Source: Rubrivivax sp.
Lineage (GTDB): Bacteria > Pseudomonadota > Gammaproteobacteria > Burkholderiales > Burkholderiaceae_C
Reading direction: 5' to 3'
Assembly: GCA_025458805.1 (NCBI GenBank)
Contig: JALORQ010000004.1
Location: 1-35,196 of the forward strand
DNA length: 35,196 nt
Shown: one piece after another, positions 1-8,029 of the stretch
How the letters are laid out: every line of letters begins with the position of its first letter
Numbering within the stretch: position 1 is the stretch's first letter
Made by a program: the position numbers and the translations under genes
The notes under the pieces: model-generated
The model's database searches: none
What the model was told of the DNA's origin: nothing
What the model saw: only the letters and a program-made list of their open reading frames with translations

Positions 1-814
1 CGTTGCGGAAGAGCCACTGGCAGAGCTGGATGTTCCCGTCGTCGATCGGCGTGAAGCAGTTGATGATCACGTGCCGGATGCCCGACGGGTATTCGATGTC
101 GAGCCGGCGGGAGAACGGCAGGAAGTAGGCGTTGCGCATGTGTCGCTGAGTGATCGGGTCGGTGCTGCCGCTGACCTTGTGGAAGGCCTCGGGGTTGGTG
201 GCGGCGATCACCGTCTCGGCATGGAAGCCGCCGTCCCGTTCCACCAGCTCGTAGCGGCTCGGCTTCGGCTGCGCCGCCACGCCGAAGGTGGCGCGGTGGA
301 CGAAGCTGAAGTGGCTGTTGTCGAAGCTATTCTCCAGCGCGCGCAGCGGGCTCGTCGCCCAGCGCTCGTAGAACTGGAAGATCGCGCGGTAGCGCGGGTC
401 GTCGAACTCGGGCACCTCGGGGATCGGCGCCAGCGGCTCTTCGTGCGGCGCGGCCAGGCACACCCAGGCGTAGCCGTAGCGCGCCTCGCAGCGGTAGGCC
501 GGCGTGCAGTAGTCGGGCGGGATGGCCTGGCCGGCGTCGAACTGCGGGATGCGGATGACGCGGCCGCCGCGGTCGTAGGTCCAGCCGTGGTAGCCGCACT
601 CGAGCGCGCCGTTCACGCAGCGGCCGAGGCTCAGCTTGGCGGTGCGGTGGCAGCAGCGGTCCTTCAGCGCCGCCGGGCGGCCTTCGCCATCACGGAACAG
701 CACGATGGGCTCGCCGAGCAGCGTGAAGGGCACGGGCTTGCCGTCGTCGAGCTTCGCGAGCGGCATCACCGCGTGCCAGAAGCGCCGGAAGACGGGCTGA
801 CGGGTCGTGAGCAT
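1..814 (-). CDS. Rieske [2Fe-2S] aromatic-ring-hydroxylating-type oxygenase, 3' end outside window
   Basis: Reverse-strand translation MLTTRQPVFRRFWHAVMPLAKLDDGKPVPFTLLGEPIVLFRDGEGRPAALKDRCCHRTAKLSLGRCVNGALECGYHGWTYD... with Rieske C-x-H (CCH) and C-x2-H (CGYHGW) motifs; AGGAGGTG RBS about 7 nt upstream. Not in the ORF track because no stop lies inside the window. Confidence 0.9.
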   Translation of the reverse strand, partial: MLTTRQPVFRRFWHAVMPLAKLDDGKPVPFTLLGEPIVLFRDGEGRPAALKDRCCHRTAKLSLGRCVNGALECGYHGWTYDRGGRVIRIPQFDAGQAIPPDYCTPAYRCEARYGYAWVCLAAPHEEPLAPIPEVPEFDDPRYRAIFQFYERWATSPLRALENSFDNSHFSFVHRATFGVAAQPKPSRYELVERDGGFHAETVIAATNPEAFHKVSGSTDPITQRHMRNAYFLPFSRRLDIEYPSGIRHVIINCFTPIDDGNIQLCQWLFRN

Positions 815-953
815 CGGCGAACACCTCCTGGACGTTCATGGCGAGCCTAGCAGGGCGCGTGCCGGGCGGACCGCAGCGCCGTGGGGACTCGGCCGCGCCA
901 GTCGCGGCGCGGCGTATGCTGGACGCGACGTCCCACCTGCCACGGAGCCCGCG

Positions 954-1853
954 ATGAGCCCGATCCGCCACCTGCTGGTCCACCTCACCGAAGGCGCACG
1001 CGCCGACACCCTGCTGCGCCTGGCGGGGGCCCTCGCCGATCGCCACGCGGCCGCGATCACCGCGCTGGCGGCGCTGCCGTCGCCGCTGCGCGGCGCGCTG
1101 CTCAGCGCCGAGGGGGCGGCTCTTGCGGTGCAGGTGGCGGCCGACGAGCAGCAGCGGCTGCGCGCCGCCGCCGCGGCACGCTGCGCAGAGGCGGCGGCCC
1201 GTGGCACGCCGGCCATCGCGCTGCAGTGCGCCGAGGGTGACGCCGACGTCCTGCTGCGCGCCGCGTCGCGCACCGCCGATCTGCTGCTCGTCGGTCAGCC
1301 GGCGGGCGACGACCCGTCCGCGCTCGAGCCCGCGGCCGCCGCGAGGCTGCTGACCGGGGCCGCCTGCCCGGTGCTCGTGCTGCCGCACATCGCCGGCAAC
1401 GGCGCGGCGCCCTGGCCCGGCGGTGTGCCGCGCCGTGCGCTGGTCGCCTGGTCGGGCAAGCGCGAGGCGGCGCGCGCGCTGCGCGACGCGCTGCCGCTGC
1501 TCGCCGCCGGCGCCACCGAGGTCGAAGTGGTGAGTTTCGTGGCGCGCGGCGACGACTCGGCTTCGGCGTCGGCCGAGCTCGACGAGGTGCGGCGCCACCT
1601 GAAGCGCCACGGCATCGACGCCCACGGCGCGCTGCTGCATGGCGGCGACGCGTCGATCGCCGAGCGGCTGCGGCGCGGGTGGATCCCCGACGTGCCGGTG
1701 GCCGAAGCGCTGCTGTCGCACGCGGCCGACCTCGACGCAGACCTGCTCGTGATGGGCGCGTGGGGCCATGCCCGCGCCTGGGAGCTCGTGCTCGGCGGCG
1801 TCACGCGCACGATGCTGCAGTCGATGACGCTGCCGGTGCTGATGTCGCACTGA
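954..1853 (+). CDS. Universal stress protein, tandem Usp domains
   Basis: MSPIRHLLVHLTEGARADTLLRLAGALADRHAAAITALAAL...; C-terminal DLLVMGAWGHARAWELVLGGVTRTMLQSMTLPVLMSH is a typical UspA ending. Confidence 0.88.
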   Translation: MSPIRHLLVHLTEGARADTLLRLAGALADRHAAAITALAALPSPLRGALLSAEGAALAVQVAADEQQRLRAAAAARCAEAAARGTPAIALQCAEGDADVLLRAASRTADLLLVGQPAGDDPSALEPAAAARLLTGAACPVLVLPHIAGNGAAPWPGGVPRRALVAWSGKREAARALRDALPLLAAGATEVEVVSFVARGDDSASASAELDEVRRHLKRHGIDAHGALLHGGDASIAERLRRGWIPDVPVAEALLSHAADLDADLLVMGAWGHARAWELVLGGVTRTMLQSMTLPVLMSH

Positions 1854-1966
1854 ACGGTGCGCCACGCCGCACCGGCCGCCGCTACGGGACCGCGAGTGCG
1901 CCGAAGGTCCGTCGCATCCGCACGTGGCGTGGCCCCGCGGCCCGCTCCGCGAGACGCCGGCTGCAC

Positions 1967-3976
1967 ATGAGCAAGCTCGCCTGGGTGCTGCTGCCGCTGC
2001 TGCTGGCCGGCGCGGTGGCCGTCGCGCTGGTGCTGGCGCGACGACCACCGACGCGCATCGCGCTCAACGTCGTGTCGAGCCTGCTGCTGCTGGTCTACCT
2101 GTCGATCACCGCCGGACTGGGCATCTTCTGGGTGGCGCAGCAGCACCTGCCGGTGTTCGACTGGCACTACCTGTTCGGCTATGCGACGGTGGCGCTGCTG
2201 GCGGTGCACCTGGCGTTCAACTTCCGCATCGCGTGGCAATGGCTGCGGCGCCGCGCCGCCGTTCGGCACGCGCCACCGACGGTGCCGCCGGGGCCCGATC
2301 GCCCCCGGTTCGGCGCGCTGGACCGCGCGGGGCCGCCGGCCAGCGGCGGCGCGGGCCGGCGCGGCGCGGTGGGCGTGCTCGGGGTGATCGGGCTGGCGGC
2401 CTATGGCGGCGGCAGCTTCTGGCTCGGGCTGCGCCACGGGCGCACCGAACTGCGCATCGAGGCGACCGGCGCGACGGCCGACGCCGGGGATGCCGCGACG
2501 GCGCTGGCGGTGGTCGAGCGCTTCCACGACTTCTCGTCGCACACGCGCTCCGGCGTGCTGCGGCGCGCGCCGAGCGTCGACTGGGGCGACCCGCCGCCGC
2601 CATTCAAGCCCGACGATGGCCGGCCGGCCCTCGCGCTACCGGACCCTCGGGGCCCGGCGCGGTCCGGTGAGGCGACGCACGGGCTGGCCACGCTGTCGTC
2701 GCTGCTCTGGCACACGGCCGGAGTGAGCGAGACGCGCGCCGGCATCCACTTCCGCACCGCGCCGTCGTCCGGCGCGCTGTTCGCCACGGAGCTCTACGTC
2801 GCGGCGCCCGACTGGCCCGGGCTCGATGCCGCGATCTGGCACCACGACGCGCGCGGCCACCGGCTGCGGCGCTGGGCGGCCCTGCCCGGCGGCGCGGCGG
2901 CGCTCGGCCTGGGGTCCGACGACGCGGCCGGCGGGGCGCGTGCGGTGCTCTTCGCGACCGCGGTCTTCCGGCGCAGCGGCCACAAGTACCGCGACCGCAC
3001 CTACCGCTACGTGCTGGCCGACCTGGGGCATGCGCTCGAGAACCTGCGCGTCGCCGCTGCCGCCTGGGGGCTTCCGCTCAGGCTGCTGCCGGCCTTCGAC
3101 GGCGCGCGGGCCGCGGCCGCCCTCGGCGTCGACGAGTCGGAGGAGGGAGTGCTCGCGGTCGCGCTGCTCGGCGGCGCGCCCGCACCGCCGGCTGCCGGCG
3201 CCGCCGTGTCCTGGGCGCCGGTTCCGATCGCGCCCGACACCGGCGGCACGCTGGGCGTGACCGACGCGGTGCACCGGGCGACCTCGCTGCGCGCTCTGCC
3301 GATCGCGCCGACGGCGCACGCGGCAACTGCCCCGGCGCGCGCCGCCGCGCCGGCAACGGCAGCGCTCGTCGGGCCTGCACCGACGGGTTCGTCCGCCTCG
3401 TGGCTGCTGCCGACGCGCACCACGCGCGCCGACGCCGACCCGCTGGCGGTGATCGCACGCCGCCGTTCGCGGCGCCGCTTCGCGCGCACGCCGCTGTCCC
3501 CGGCGGACCTGGCCACACTGCTCGACGCGATGGCGCACCCGGCACCCGTGCTGTCGCCGGCGGTGCGCATCGCCGTCGTGACCAGCGCGGTCGAGGGGCT
3601 CGATGCCGCGGCCTGGGTCCTCGACCCGGCGCGGCGCACGCTGCGGCAGACCCGGATGCACGGCGATGCGGCACGCGACCGTGCACGCAGTGCCGCGCTG
3701 GCGCAGGACGTCATCGGCGATGCGGCCGCCGTGGTCGTGCTGTCGATCGACCGTGCCGCGCTGGCCGCCGACCCGGGGGGCACGGCACGCGGCTACCGCC
3801 ATGCGTTCCTCGAGGCCGGCATGGTCGGCGAGCGCCTGTACCTCGAGGCCGAGGCGCGCGGCCTGGGCTGCTGTGCGGTGGGCGCGTTCTACGACGACGA
3901 GGCGGCCGCGCTCGTCGGCGCCGACCCGCGGCTCGAGTGGGTGGTCCACTTCGCCGCGCTCGGCGTCCCGGCCTAG
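1967..3976 (+). CDS. Membrane-anchored SagB/ThcOx-like tandem nitroreductase-family protein with N-terminal TM (DUF4405/cytochrome-b-like) domain
   Basis: N-terminal TM helices with WHYLFGYATVALLAVHLAFNF; SagB-type VERFHDFSSHTRSGVLRRAPSVDWGDPPPPFKP, LATLSSLLWHTAGVSETRAGIHFRTAPSSGALFATELYV, and a second nitroreductase module DPLAVIARRRSRRRFARTPLSPADLATLLDAM...EAGMVGERLYLEAEARGLGCCAVGAFYDDE. Confidence 0.8.
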   Translation: MSKLAWVLLPLLLAGAVAVALVLARRPPTRIALNVVSSLLLLVYLSITAGLGIFWVAQQHLPVFDWHYLFGYATVALLAVHLAFNFRIAWQWLRRRAAVRHAPPTVPPGPDRPRFGALDRAGPPASGGAGRRGAVGVLGVIGLAAYGGGSFWLGLRHGRTELRIEATGATADAGDAATALAVVERFHDFSSHTRSGVLRRAPSVDWGDPPPPFKPDDGRPALALPDPRGPARSGEATHGLATLSSLLWHTAGVSETRAGIHFRTAPSSGALFATELYVAAPDWPGLDAAIWHHDARGHRLRRWAALPGGAAALGLGSDDAAGGARAVLFATAVFRRSGHKYRDRTYRYVLADLGHALENLRVAAAAWGLPLRLLPAFDGARAAAALGVDESEEGVLAVALLGGAPAPPAAGAAVSWAPVPIAPDTGGTLGVTDAVHRATSLRALPIAPTAHAATAPARAAAPATAALVGPAPTGSSASWLLPTRTTRADADPLAVIARRRSRRRFARTPLSPADLATLLDAMAHPAPVLSPAVRIAVVTSAVEGLDAAAWVLDPARRTLRQTRMHGDAARDRARSAALAQDVIGDAAAVVVLSIDRAALAADPGGTARGYRHAFLEAGMVGERLYLEAEARGLGCCAVGAFYDDEAAALVGADPRLEWVVHFAALGVPA

Positions 3977-3983
3977 CGCAGGA

Positions 3984-4008
3984 CTCGCCGGCCCGGCGGG
4001 CCGGCGAG
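3984..4008. terminator. Hairpin terminator candidate between convergent genes
   Basis: Perfect 11-bp inverted repeat CTCGCCGGCCC-ggc-GGGCCGGCGAG just after the stop of the + strand gene; no clear T-tract. Confidence 0.55.
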
Positions 4009-4081
4009 GGCCGTGGTCGTCCGCCCGGCCGTCCGGCGCGCAGTCCATCCGCTGGTCGCCAGGCCCTCGCCCGGCGCGGGC

Positions 4082-5005
4082 TCAGCGCAGCGCCTCGACC
4101 ATGCGCCCGGTGTTGTGGCGCATCATCGTCAGGTAGTCGGGCGCCGCGCCGTCCGGGCCGGTGAGCGAGTCGGCATAGAGCCGGCCGCTCGGACGCAGCC
4201 CGGTCTCGCGGGCGATCTGCTCGATGAGCCGCGGATCGGCCACGTTCTCGACGAACAGCGCCGTCGCGCCCTCGGCGCGGACCTGCCGCACCAGCGCGGC
4301 GACGCCGCGCGCGGACGCCTCGGCTTCGGTGCTGATGCCCTGCGGCGAGAGGAAGCGCACGCCGTAGGCTGCACCGTAGTGCCCGAACGCCTCGTGCGAG
4401 GTGATGATCGTGCGCCGCTGGGGTGGCACCGATGCCCACGCGTCACGGATCTCGCGATCGAGCGCCTGCAGGCGCGCCGTGTAGGCGGCCGCGCGTTCGC
4501 GATGGCCGCCGCAGCCTCCCGGGTCGGCGACGCACAGCGCCTCGGCGACGCGCGCGGTGATCGCCACCGCGTGGGCGACGTTCTGCCAGACATGCGGATC
4601 GACGTCGTGGTGGTGGTGGTGGCCGGCGTGCGATCGGCCGCCCTCGGCGTGCAGCCGCGGCAATCCGTCGGCGACGACCACGTGGCGTCCCTCAAAGCCT
4701 GCGGCGCGCAGGAAGCGCGTGAGCCAGCCCTCGAAGCCGAGCCCGATCGAGAACAGCACCCGCGCCTGCGCGACCGTGCGCGCCTGCGCCGGCGTCGGCT
4801 GGTACACGTGCGCGTCGGCGCCCGGGCCCACCAGCACCGTGAGCGCGACGCGGTCGCCGCCGACTTCGCGCACGATGTCGCCGAGGATGCTGAAGCTGGC
4901 GACGACGGGCACAGGCGGCGCACCGGCCGCCCGGGCCGCGCTCGGCACCGTGGCCGTCGCCAGCGCCGCCGCGCAGGCGGTGAGCAGCAAGCGTCGGCGC
5001 CTCAT
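4082..5005 (-). CDS. znuA: Zinc ABC transporter substrate-binding protein (ZnuA-like, His-rich loop)
   Basis: MRRRRLLLTACAAALATATVPSAARAAGAPPVPVVASFSILGDIVREVGGDRVALTVLVGPGADAHVYQPTPAQ...HAGHHHHHDVDPHVWQNVAHA...TIITSHEAFGHYGAAYGVRFLSPQGISTEAEAS; cluster A-I metal-binding family. Confidence 0.92.
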   Translation of the reverse strand: MRRRRLLLTACAAALATATVPSAARAAGAPPVPVVASFSILGDIVREVGGDRVALTVLVGPGADAHVYQPTPAQARTVAQARVLFSIGLGFEGWLTRFLRAAGFEGRHVVVADGLPRLHAEGGRSHAGHHHHHDVDPHVWQNVAHAVAITARVAEALCVADPGGCGGHRERAAAYTARLQALDREIRDAWASVPPQRRTIITSHEAFGHYGAAYGVRFLSPQGISTEAEASARGVAALVRQVRAEGATALFVENVADPRLIEQIARETGLRPSGRLYADSLTGPDGAAPDYLTMMRHNTGRMVEALR

Positions 5006-5862
5006 GCCCGCAGGTGGCGCGTCGGCACGCGCGCGGCACGCAGCGAGCCGCGCGGCGCCGCCAGCACCGAGAACAGATAGCCGGCGCCCAGCGCCAGCAC
5101 GATGGCCGGCCCGGTCGGCACCTCGAGCCGGTAGGACAGCCACAGCCCGGCCACGCTGCCCACGGCACAGATCAGGCCGGCGAGGCCCAGCATGCGCGGC
5201 AGGTCGCGCACCCACAGTCGCGCGGCGGCGGCGGGCAGCACCATCATGCCGACCGACAGCAGCGTGCCCAGCGCATGGAAGCCCGCCACCAGGTTCAGCA
5301 CCAGCAGCGCCAGGAAGCCGTAGTGCGCCACCGGGCTCCAGCGGCTGACCGAGCGCAGGAACGCCGGGTCGAGGCACTCCATCACCAGCGGGCGATACAG
5401 CAGCGCGAGCGTCGCCAGCGTCATGGCCGCAATCGCGGCGAGCAGCAGCACCGCGGCGTCGTCCAGCGCGAGCACGCTGCCGAACAGCACGTGCAGCAGG
5501 TCGACATTGCGCCCCTGCGACGAGATGATCAGCACGCCCAGCGCGAGCGAGACGAGGTAGAAGGCGGCCAGGCTGGTGTCCTCGCGCAGCACGGTGCTGC
5601 GCGCCACCAGGCCGGACGCGGCCACCACCGCGAGACCGGCGAGCAGGCCGCCGACCGTCATCGCGCCCAGCGACAGCCCCGAGACGAGATAGCCGAGCGC
5701 GGCGCCGGGCAGGATCGCGTGCGCCAGCGCGTCGCCGGTCAGGCTCATGCGGCGCAGCATCAGGAACACGCCGACCAGAGGTGCGCTGGCCGAGAGCAGC
5801 AGGCAGCCGAGCAGCGCACGCTGCATGAAGCCGAATTCGGCGAAGGGCTCCCAGAATGCCAT
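5002..5862 (-). CDS. znuB: Zinc/metal ABC transporter permease (ZnuB/MntB family)
   Basis: Multi-TM MAFWEPFAEFGFMQRALLGCLLLSASAPLVGVFLMLRRMSLTGDALAHAILPGAALGYLV...; 4-bp overlap with znuA start. Confidence 0.92.
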   Translation of the reverse strand: MAFWEPFAEFGFMQRALLGCLLLSASAPLVGVFLMLRRMSLTGDALAHAILPGAALGYLVSGLSLGAMTVGGLLAGLAVVAASGLVARSTVLREDTSLAAFYLVSLALGVLIISSQGRNVDLLHVLFGSVLALDDAAVLLLAAIAAMTLATLALLYRPLVMECLDPAFLRSVSRWSPVAHYGFLALLVLNLVAGFHALGTLLSVGMMVLPAAAARLWVRDLPRMLGLAGLICAVGSVAGLWLSYRLEVPTGPAIVLALGAGYLFSVLAAPRGSLRAARVPTRHLRA

Positions 5863-5883
5863 CGGCTTGCCCGGGAGTCGGCG

Positions 5884-6708
5884 TCAGCCGTGGGCGTGGT
5901 GCGCGTGCGGCCGCGCCCCGGGGGCCTCGGCGTCGCACGGTGCCGCCGCGTCGTCGAAGGCCTCGGACATGCCACGCGCGCGCTGCAGGTGGGCCGGCGT
6001 CAGCACCGCGGCAGTGGGGCCGAAGGCGACCGCTTCGCGCGCGAGCAGCAGCGTCTGCGGGAAGTGCCGGCGCACCAGCGCGAGATCGTGCAGCACGGCG
6101 ATCACGGTGCGCCCCTCGCCCTGCCAGCGCTCCAGCAGCGCGAGCAGCGCCTCGGTGGTCGGCTCGTCGACCGCCGAGAACGGCTCGTCGAGCAGCAGCA
6201 GCGACGCGTCCCGCAGCAGCAGCCGCGCGAACAGCACGCGCTGGAACTGGCCGCCCGACAGCGTGTCGAGCGTGCGCCGCTCGAAGCCGGCCAGCCCGAC
6301 CGCGTCGATCGCCGCGCGGCAGCGCGCGCGCCGCCCGGCGTCGAAGCCGCCGAAGGCCCCGACCTCGTGCCAGAGACCCATCGAGACGGTGTCCAGCACC
6401 GTGGCAGGGAACTCGCGGTCGATCTCGACCTGCTGCGGCAGGAAGGCCAGCCGACCGGCGACGCGTCGCTCGATGCGCCCGCCGATCGGTGTCAGCAGAC
6501 CCGCCAGCCCCTTGAGGAGGGTCGACTTCCCGGCCCCGTTGGGTCCGACCACCGCGACCAGACTGCCTGCGGCGATGCGCAGGTCGAGGTGATGGACCGC
6601 CGGATGCCGGTCGTAGCCGAGGGTCAGGTCGTGCAGCACCAGAGCCGGCGCACGCTCGACCCCCGCCGCGGCCCCCGCAGCGCCGACGTCAGCGACCGAC
6701 GACCGCAT
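5884..6708 (-). CDS. znuC: Zinc/metal ABC transporter ATP-binding protein
   Basis: Walker A VGPNGAGKSTLLKGLAGLL, signature LSGGQFQRVLFARLLL, Walker B LLLLDEPFSAVD; His-rich C-terminus AHHAHG. Confidence 0.93.
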   Translation of the reverse strand: MRSSVADVGAAGAAAGVERAPALVLHDLTLGYDRHPAVHHLDLRIAAGSLVAVVGPNGAGKSTLLKGLAGLLTPIGGRIERRVAGRLAFLPQQVEIDREFPATVLDTVSMGLWHEVGAFGGFDAGRRARCRAAIDAVGLAGFERRTLDTLSGGQFQRVLFARLLLRDASLLLLDEPFSAVDEPTTEALLALLERWQGEGRTVIAVLHDLALVRRHFPQTLLLAREAVAFGPTAAVLTPAHLQRARGMSEAFDDAAAPCDAEAPGARPHAHHAHG

Positions 6709-6886
6709 GGACGAGCGCGGCGAGCAGCAGGACCACGAGCATCACCCCGGCCAGCCGGGCCACCGCCGGAAGCTGGATCATGGTCGTCGTCGTCGTCGAC
6801 GCCGCCGACGACCGCGCCGCCGCCGCGCGCCGCGGACGCGCGACTGGCGGCGAGGGAGCCGCTGGATCGTCGGGACGGGGAGTCAC
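6689..6886 (-). CDS. Small single-TM protein at head of znu operon (start uncertain: GTG 6886 or ATG 6781)
   Basis: Reading frame VTPRPDDPAAPSPPVARPRRAAAARSSAASTTTTTMIQLPAVARLAGVMLVVLLLAALVHAVVGR*, stop overlaps znuC start by about 20 bp; one hydrophobic helix. Confidence 0.45.
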   Translation of the reverse strand: MTPRPDDPAAPSPPVARPRRAAAARSSAASTTTTTMIQLPAVARLAGVMLVVLLLAALVHAVVGR

Positions 6887-7004
6887 GGCAGGAAGTGTCC
6901 GGAGAGGGGCCAGGTGCGACGCCCCGCAGCGATGCTGAGAGCGCATTATCATCGGATCGCCGGTCCCCGTGCAGCGCGCGGTGTGCCACACGGTCCGCCA
7001 TCCG

Positions 7005-7406
7005 ATGGAACGATCGACCCGACAGCGAGCCGCGATCGGCGCCGCCCTGGCGGCCGCCGGCCGTCCGCTGCTCCCTCTTGAAGTCCTCGAGGCTGCACGG
7101 CAGCAGGTGCCCGCGCTCGGCATCGCGACGGTCTACCGGCAGCTGAGGCAACTGGTCGACGAGGGCCGGTTGCGCATCGTCGAGCTGCCGGGCGAGAACC
7201 CGCGCTACGAGCTGCGCGGGCACGGGCACCACCATCACTTCCAGTGCCGCAGTTGTGCCCGGGTGTTCGACGTCCACGCCTGCCCGGGGGATCTCGGCCG
7301 GCTCGCGCCCGCCGGCTTCATGGTCGAGGACCACGAGCTGACGCTGTATGGGCGCTGCCGCGACTGCCGGCCGGCCGAGGCCACCGACGGCGGCCGGCCC
7401 GCCTGA
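7005..7406 (+). CDS. zur: Fur-family transcriptional regulator, Zur-like
   Basis: MERSTRQRAAIGAALAAAGRPLLPLEVLEAARQQVPALGIATVYRQLRQLVDEGRLRIVELPGENPRYELRGHGHHHHFQCRSCARVFDVHAC...CRDC; divergent from the zinc ABC operon. Confidence 0.9.
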   Translation: MERSTRQRAAIGAALAAAGRPLLPLEVLEAARQQVPALGIATVYRQLRQLVDEGRLRIVELPGENPRYELRGHGHHHHFQCRSCARVFDVHACPGDLGRLAPAGFMVEDHELTLYGRCRDCRPAEATDGGRPA

Positions 7407-7490
7407 GCAGCGGTGAACGCCTGCCGGATCGAGCGGGGCACGTCCTCGCGACCCGGTCAATGCGCCACGGGTCGCGCGAATTCAATTGCA

Positions 7491-7509
7491 AATGCGAATT
7501 CGTCGCATT
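7491..7509. promoter_or_regulatory. Fur-box-like 19-bp operator
   Basis: Perfect 7-bp inverted repeat AATGCGA-ATTCG-TCGCATT, resembling classical Fur boxes of the AAATGCGAATNATTCGCATT type; lies 32 bp upstream of ATG 7541. Confidence 0.6.
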
Positions 7510-7540
7510 ACATTCTTCATCCACGTCGATGGAGAACCCC

Positions 7541-7837
7541 ATGTCCGAGGATGACGAGCTGACGCTGCCCTGCGACCAGGCCCTCATCGCCTGCACTTTC
7601 GCGCTGATGACGGCCTACGCGCAGCCGGCCGCCGATGCGCGCGTGGACGCGGCGACGCAGCGCCGACTGATCGCGCGCAAGGTCGTCTCCAATCTCTTCT
7701 TCCTGCGCGAGCACCCGCAGTTGGGCGACTCGATGCGTCGCGTCGTGACCCAGGTGCACCAGCACTGGCGGCTTCTGGTCGAGCAGACCGAGGGCGCAGG
7801 CCGTGCGGCCGACGCGACCCCGGCTCGGCTGCACTGA
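7541..7837 (+). CDS. Hypothetical protein (98 aa), probably Fur-regulated
   Basis: MSEDDELTLPCDQALIACTFALMTAYAQPAADARVDAATQRRLIARKVVSNLFFLREHPQLGDSMRRVVTQVHQHWRLLVEQTEGAG...; GGAG RBS at 7531-7534. Confidence 0.75.
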   Translation: MSEDDELTLPCDQALIACTFALMTAYAQPAADARVDAATQRRLIARKVVSNLFFLREHPQLGDSMRRVVTQVHQHWRLLVEQTEGAGRAADATPARLH

Positions 7838-7850
7838 TCCACGCGCCGGC

Positions 7851-7985
7851 ATGCGCATTCCCGCCCGCGCGCCCGACCCGCGCGACGAGTCGCAGCGGCG
7901 CCAGCGCCGGGCCGACTGGGCCGCCTGGCTGCTGTTCGCCGCGGTCGCCGCCGCCGTGCTCTGGCTGGTGCCGCCCGTCGCCTAG
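7851..7985 (+). CDS. Small single-TM protein (44 aa)
   Basis: MRIPARAPDPRDESQRRQRRADWAAWLLFAAVAAAVLWLVPPVA*; 13 bp downstream of the previous stop; charged N-terminus plus one TM. Confidence 0.55.
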   Translation: MRIPARAPDPRDESQRRQRRADWAAWLLFAAVAAAVLWLVPPVA

Positions 7986-8007
7986 CGGCCGATCCCGCGG
8001 CGCCCGG

Positions 8008-8029
8008 GCACCGGCGGGAGCCGCCGTGC
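8008..8029. terminator. Hairpin between convergent genes
   Basis: GCACCGGCGG-gag-CCGCCGTGC with a single bulge, abutting the stop of the - strand hydrolase. Confidence 0.4.

Noticed and set aside
690-2048. Long antisense ORF (452 aa) opposite the Rieske/Usp genes
   Set aside because: Arg/Ala/Gly-rich translation with no family motif; shadow ORF from high GC third positions opposite convincing genes.
954-3976. RiPP biosynthetic cluster around the SagB-like gene
   Set aside because: No YcaO cyclodehydratase, leader-peptidase or plausible precursor peptide nearby; only a Usp gene and the zinc operon flank it.
4600-4625. GTGGTGGTGGTGG triplet repeat as a possible regulatory microsatellite
   Set aside because: Encodes the His-rich loop (HHHHH) of ZnuA, a normal feature of zinc-binding proteins.
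5014-7146. 710-aa + strand ORF across znuB/znuC
   Set aside because: Composition is typical of a GC shadow frame (H/R/Q-rich), opposite three clear zinc-transport genes.
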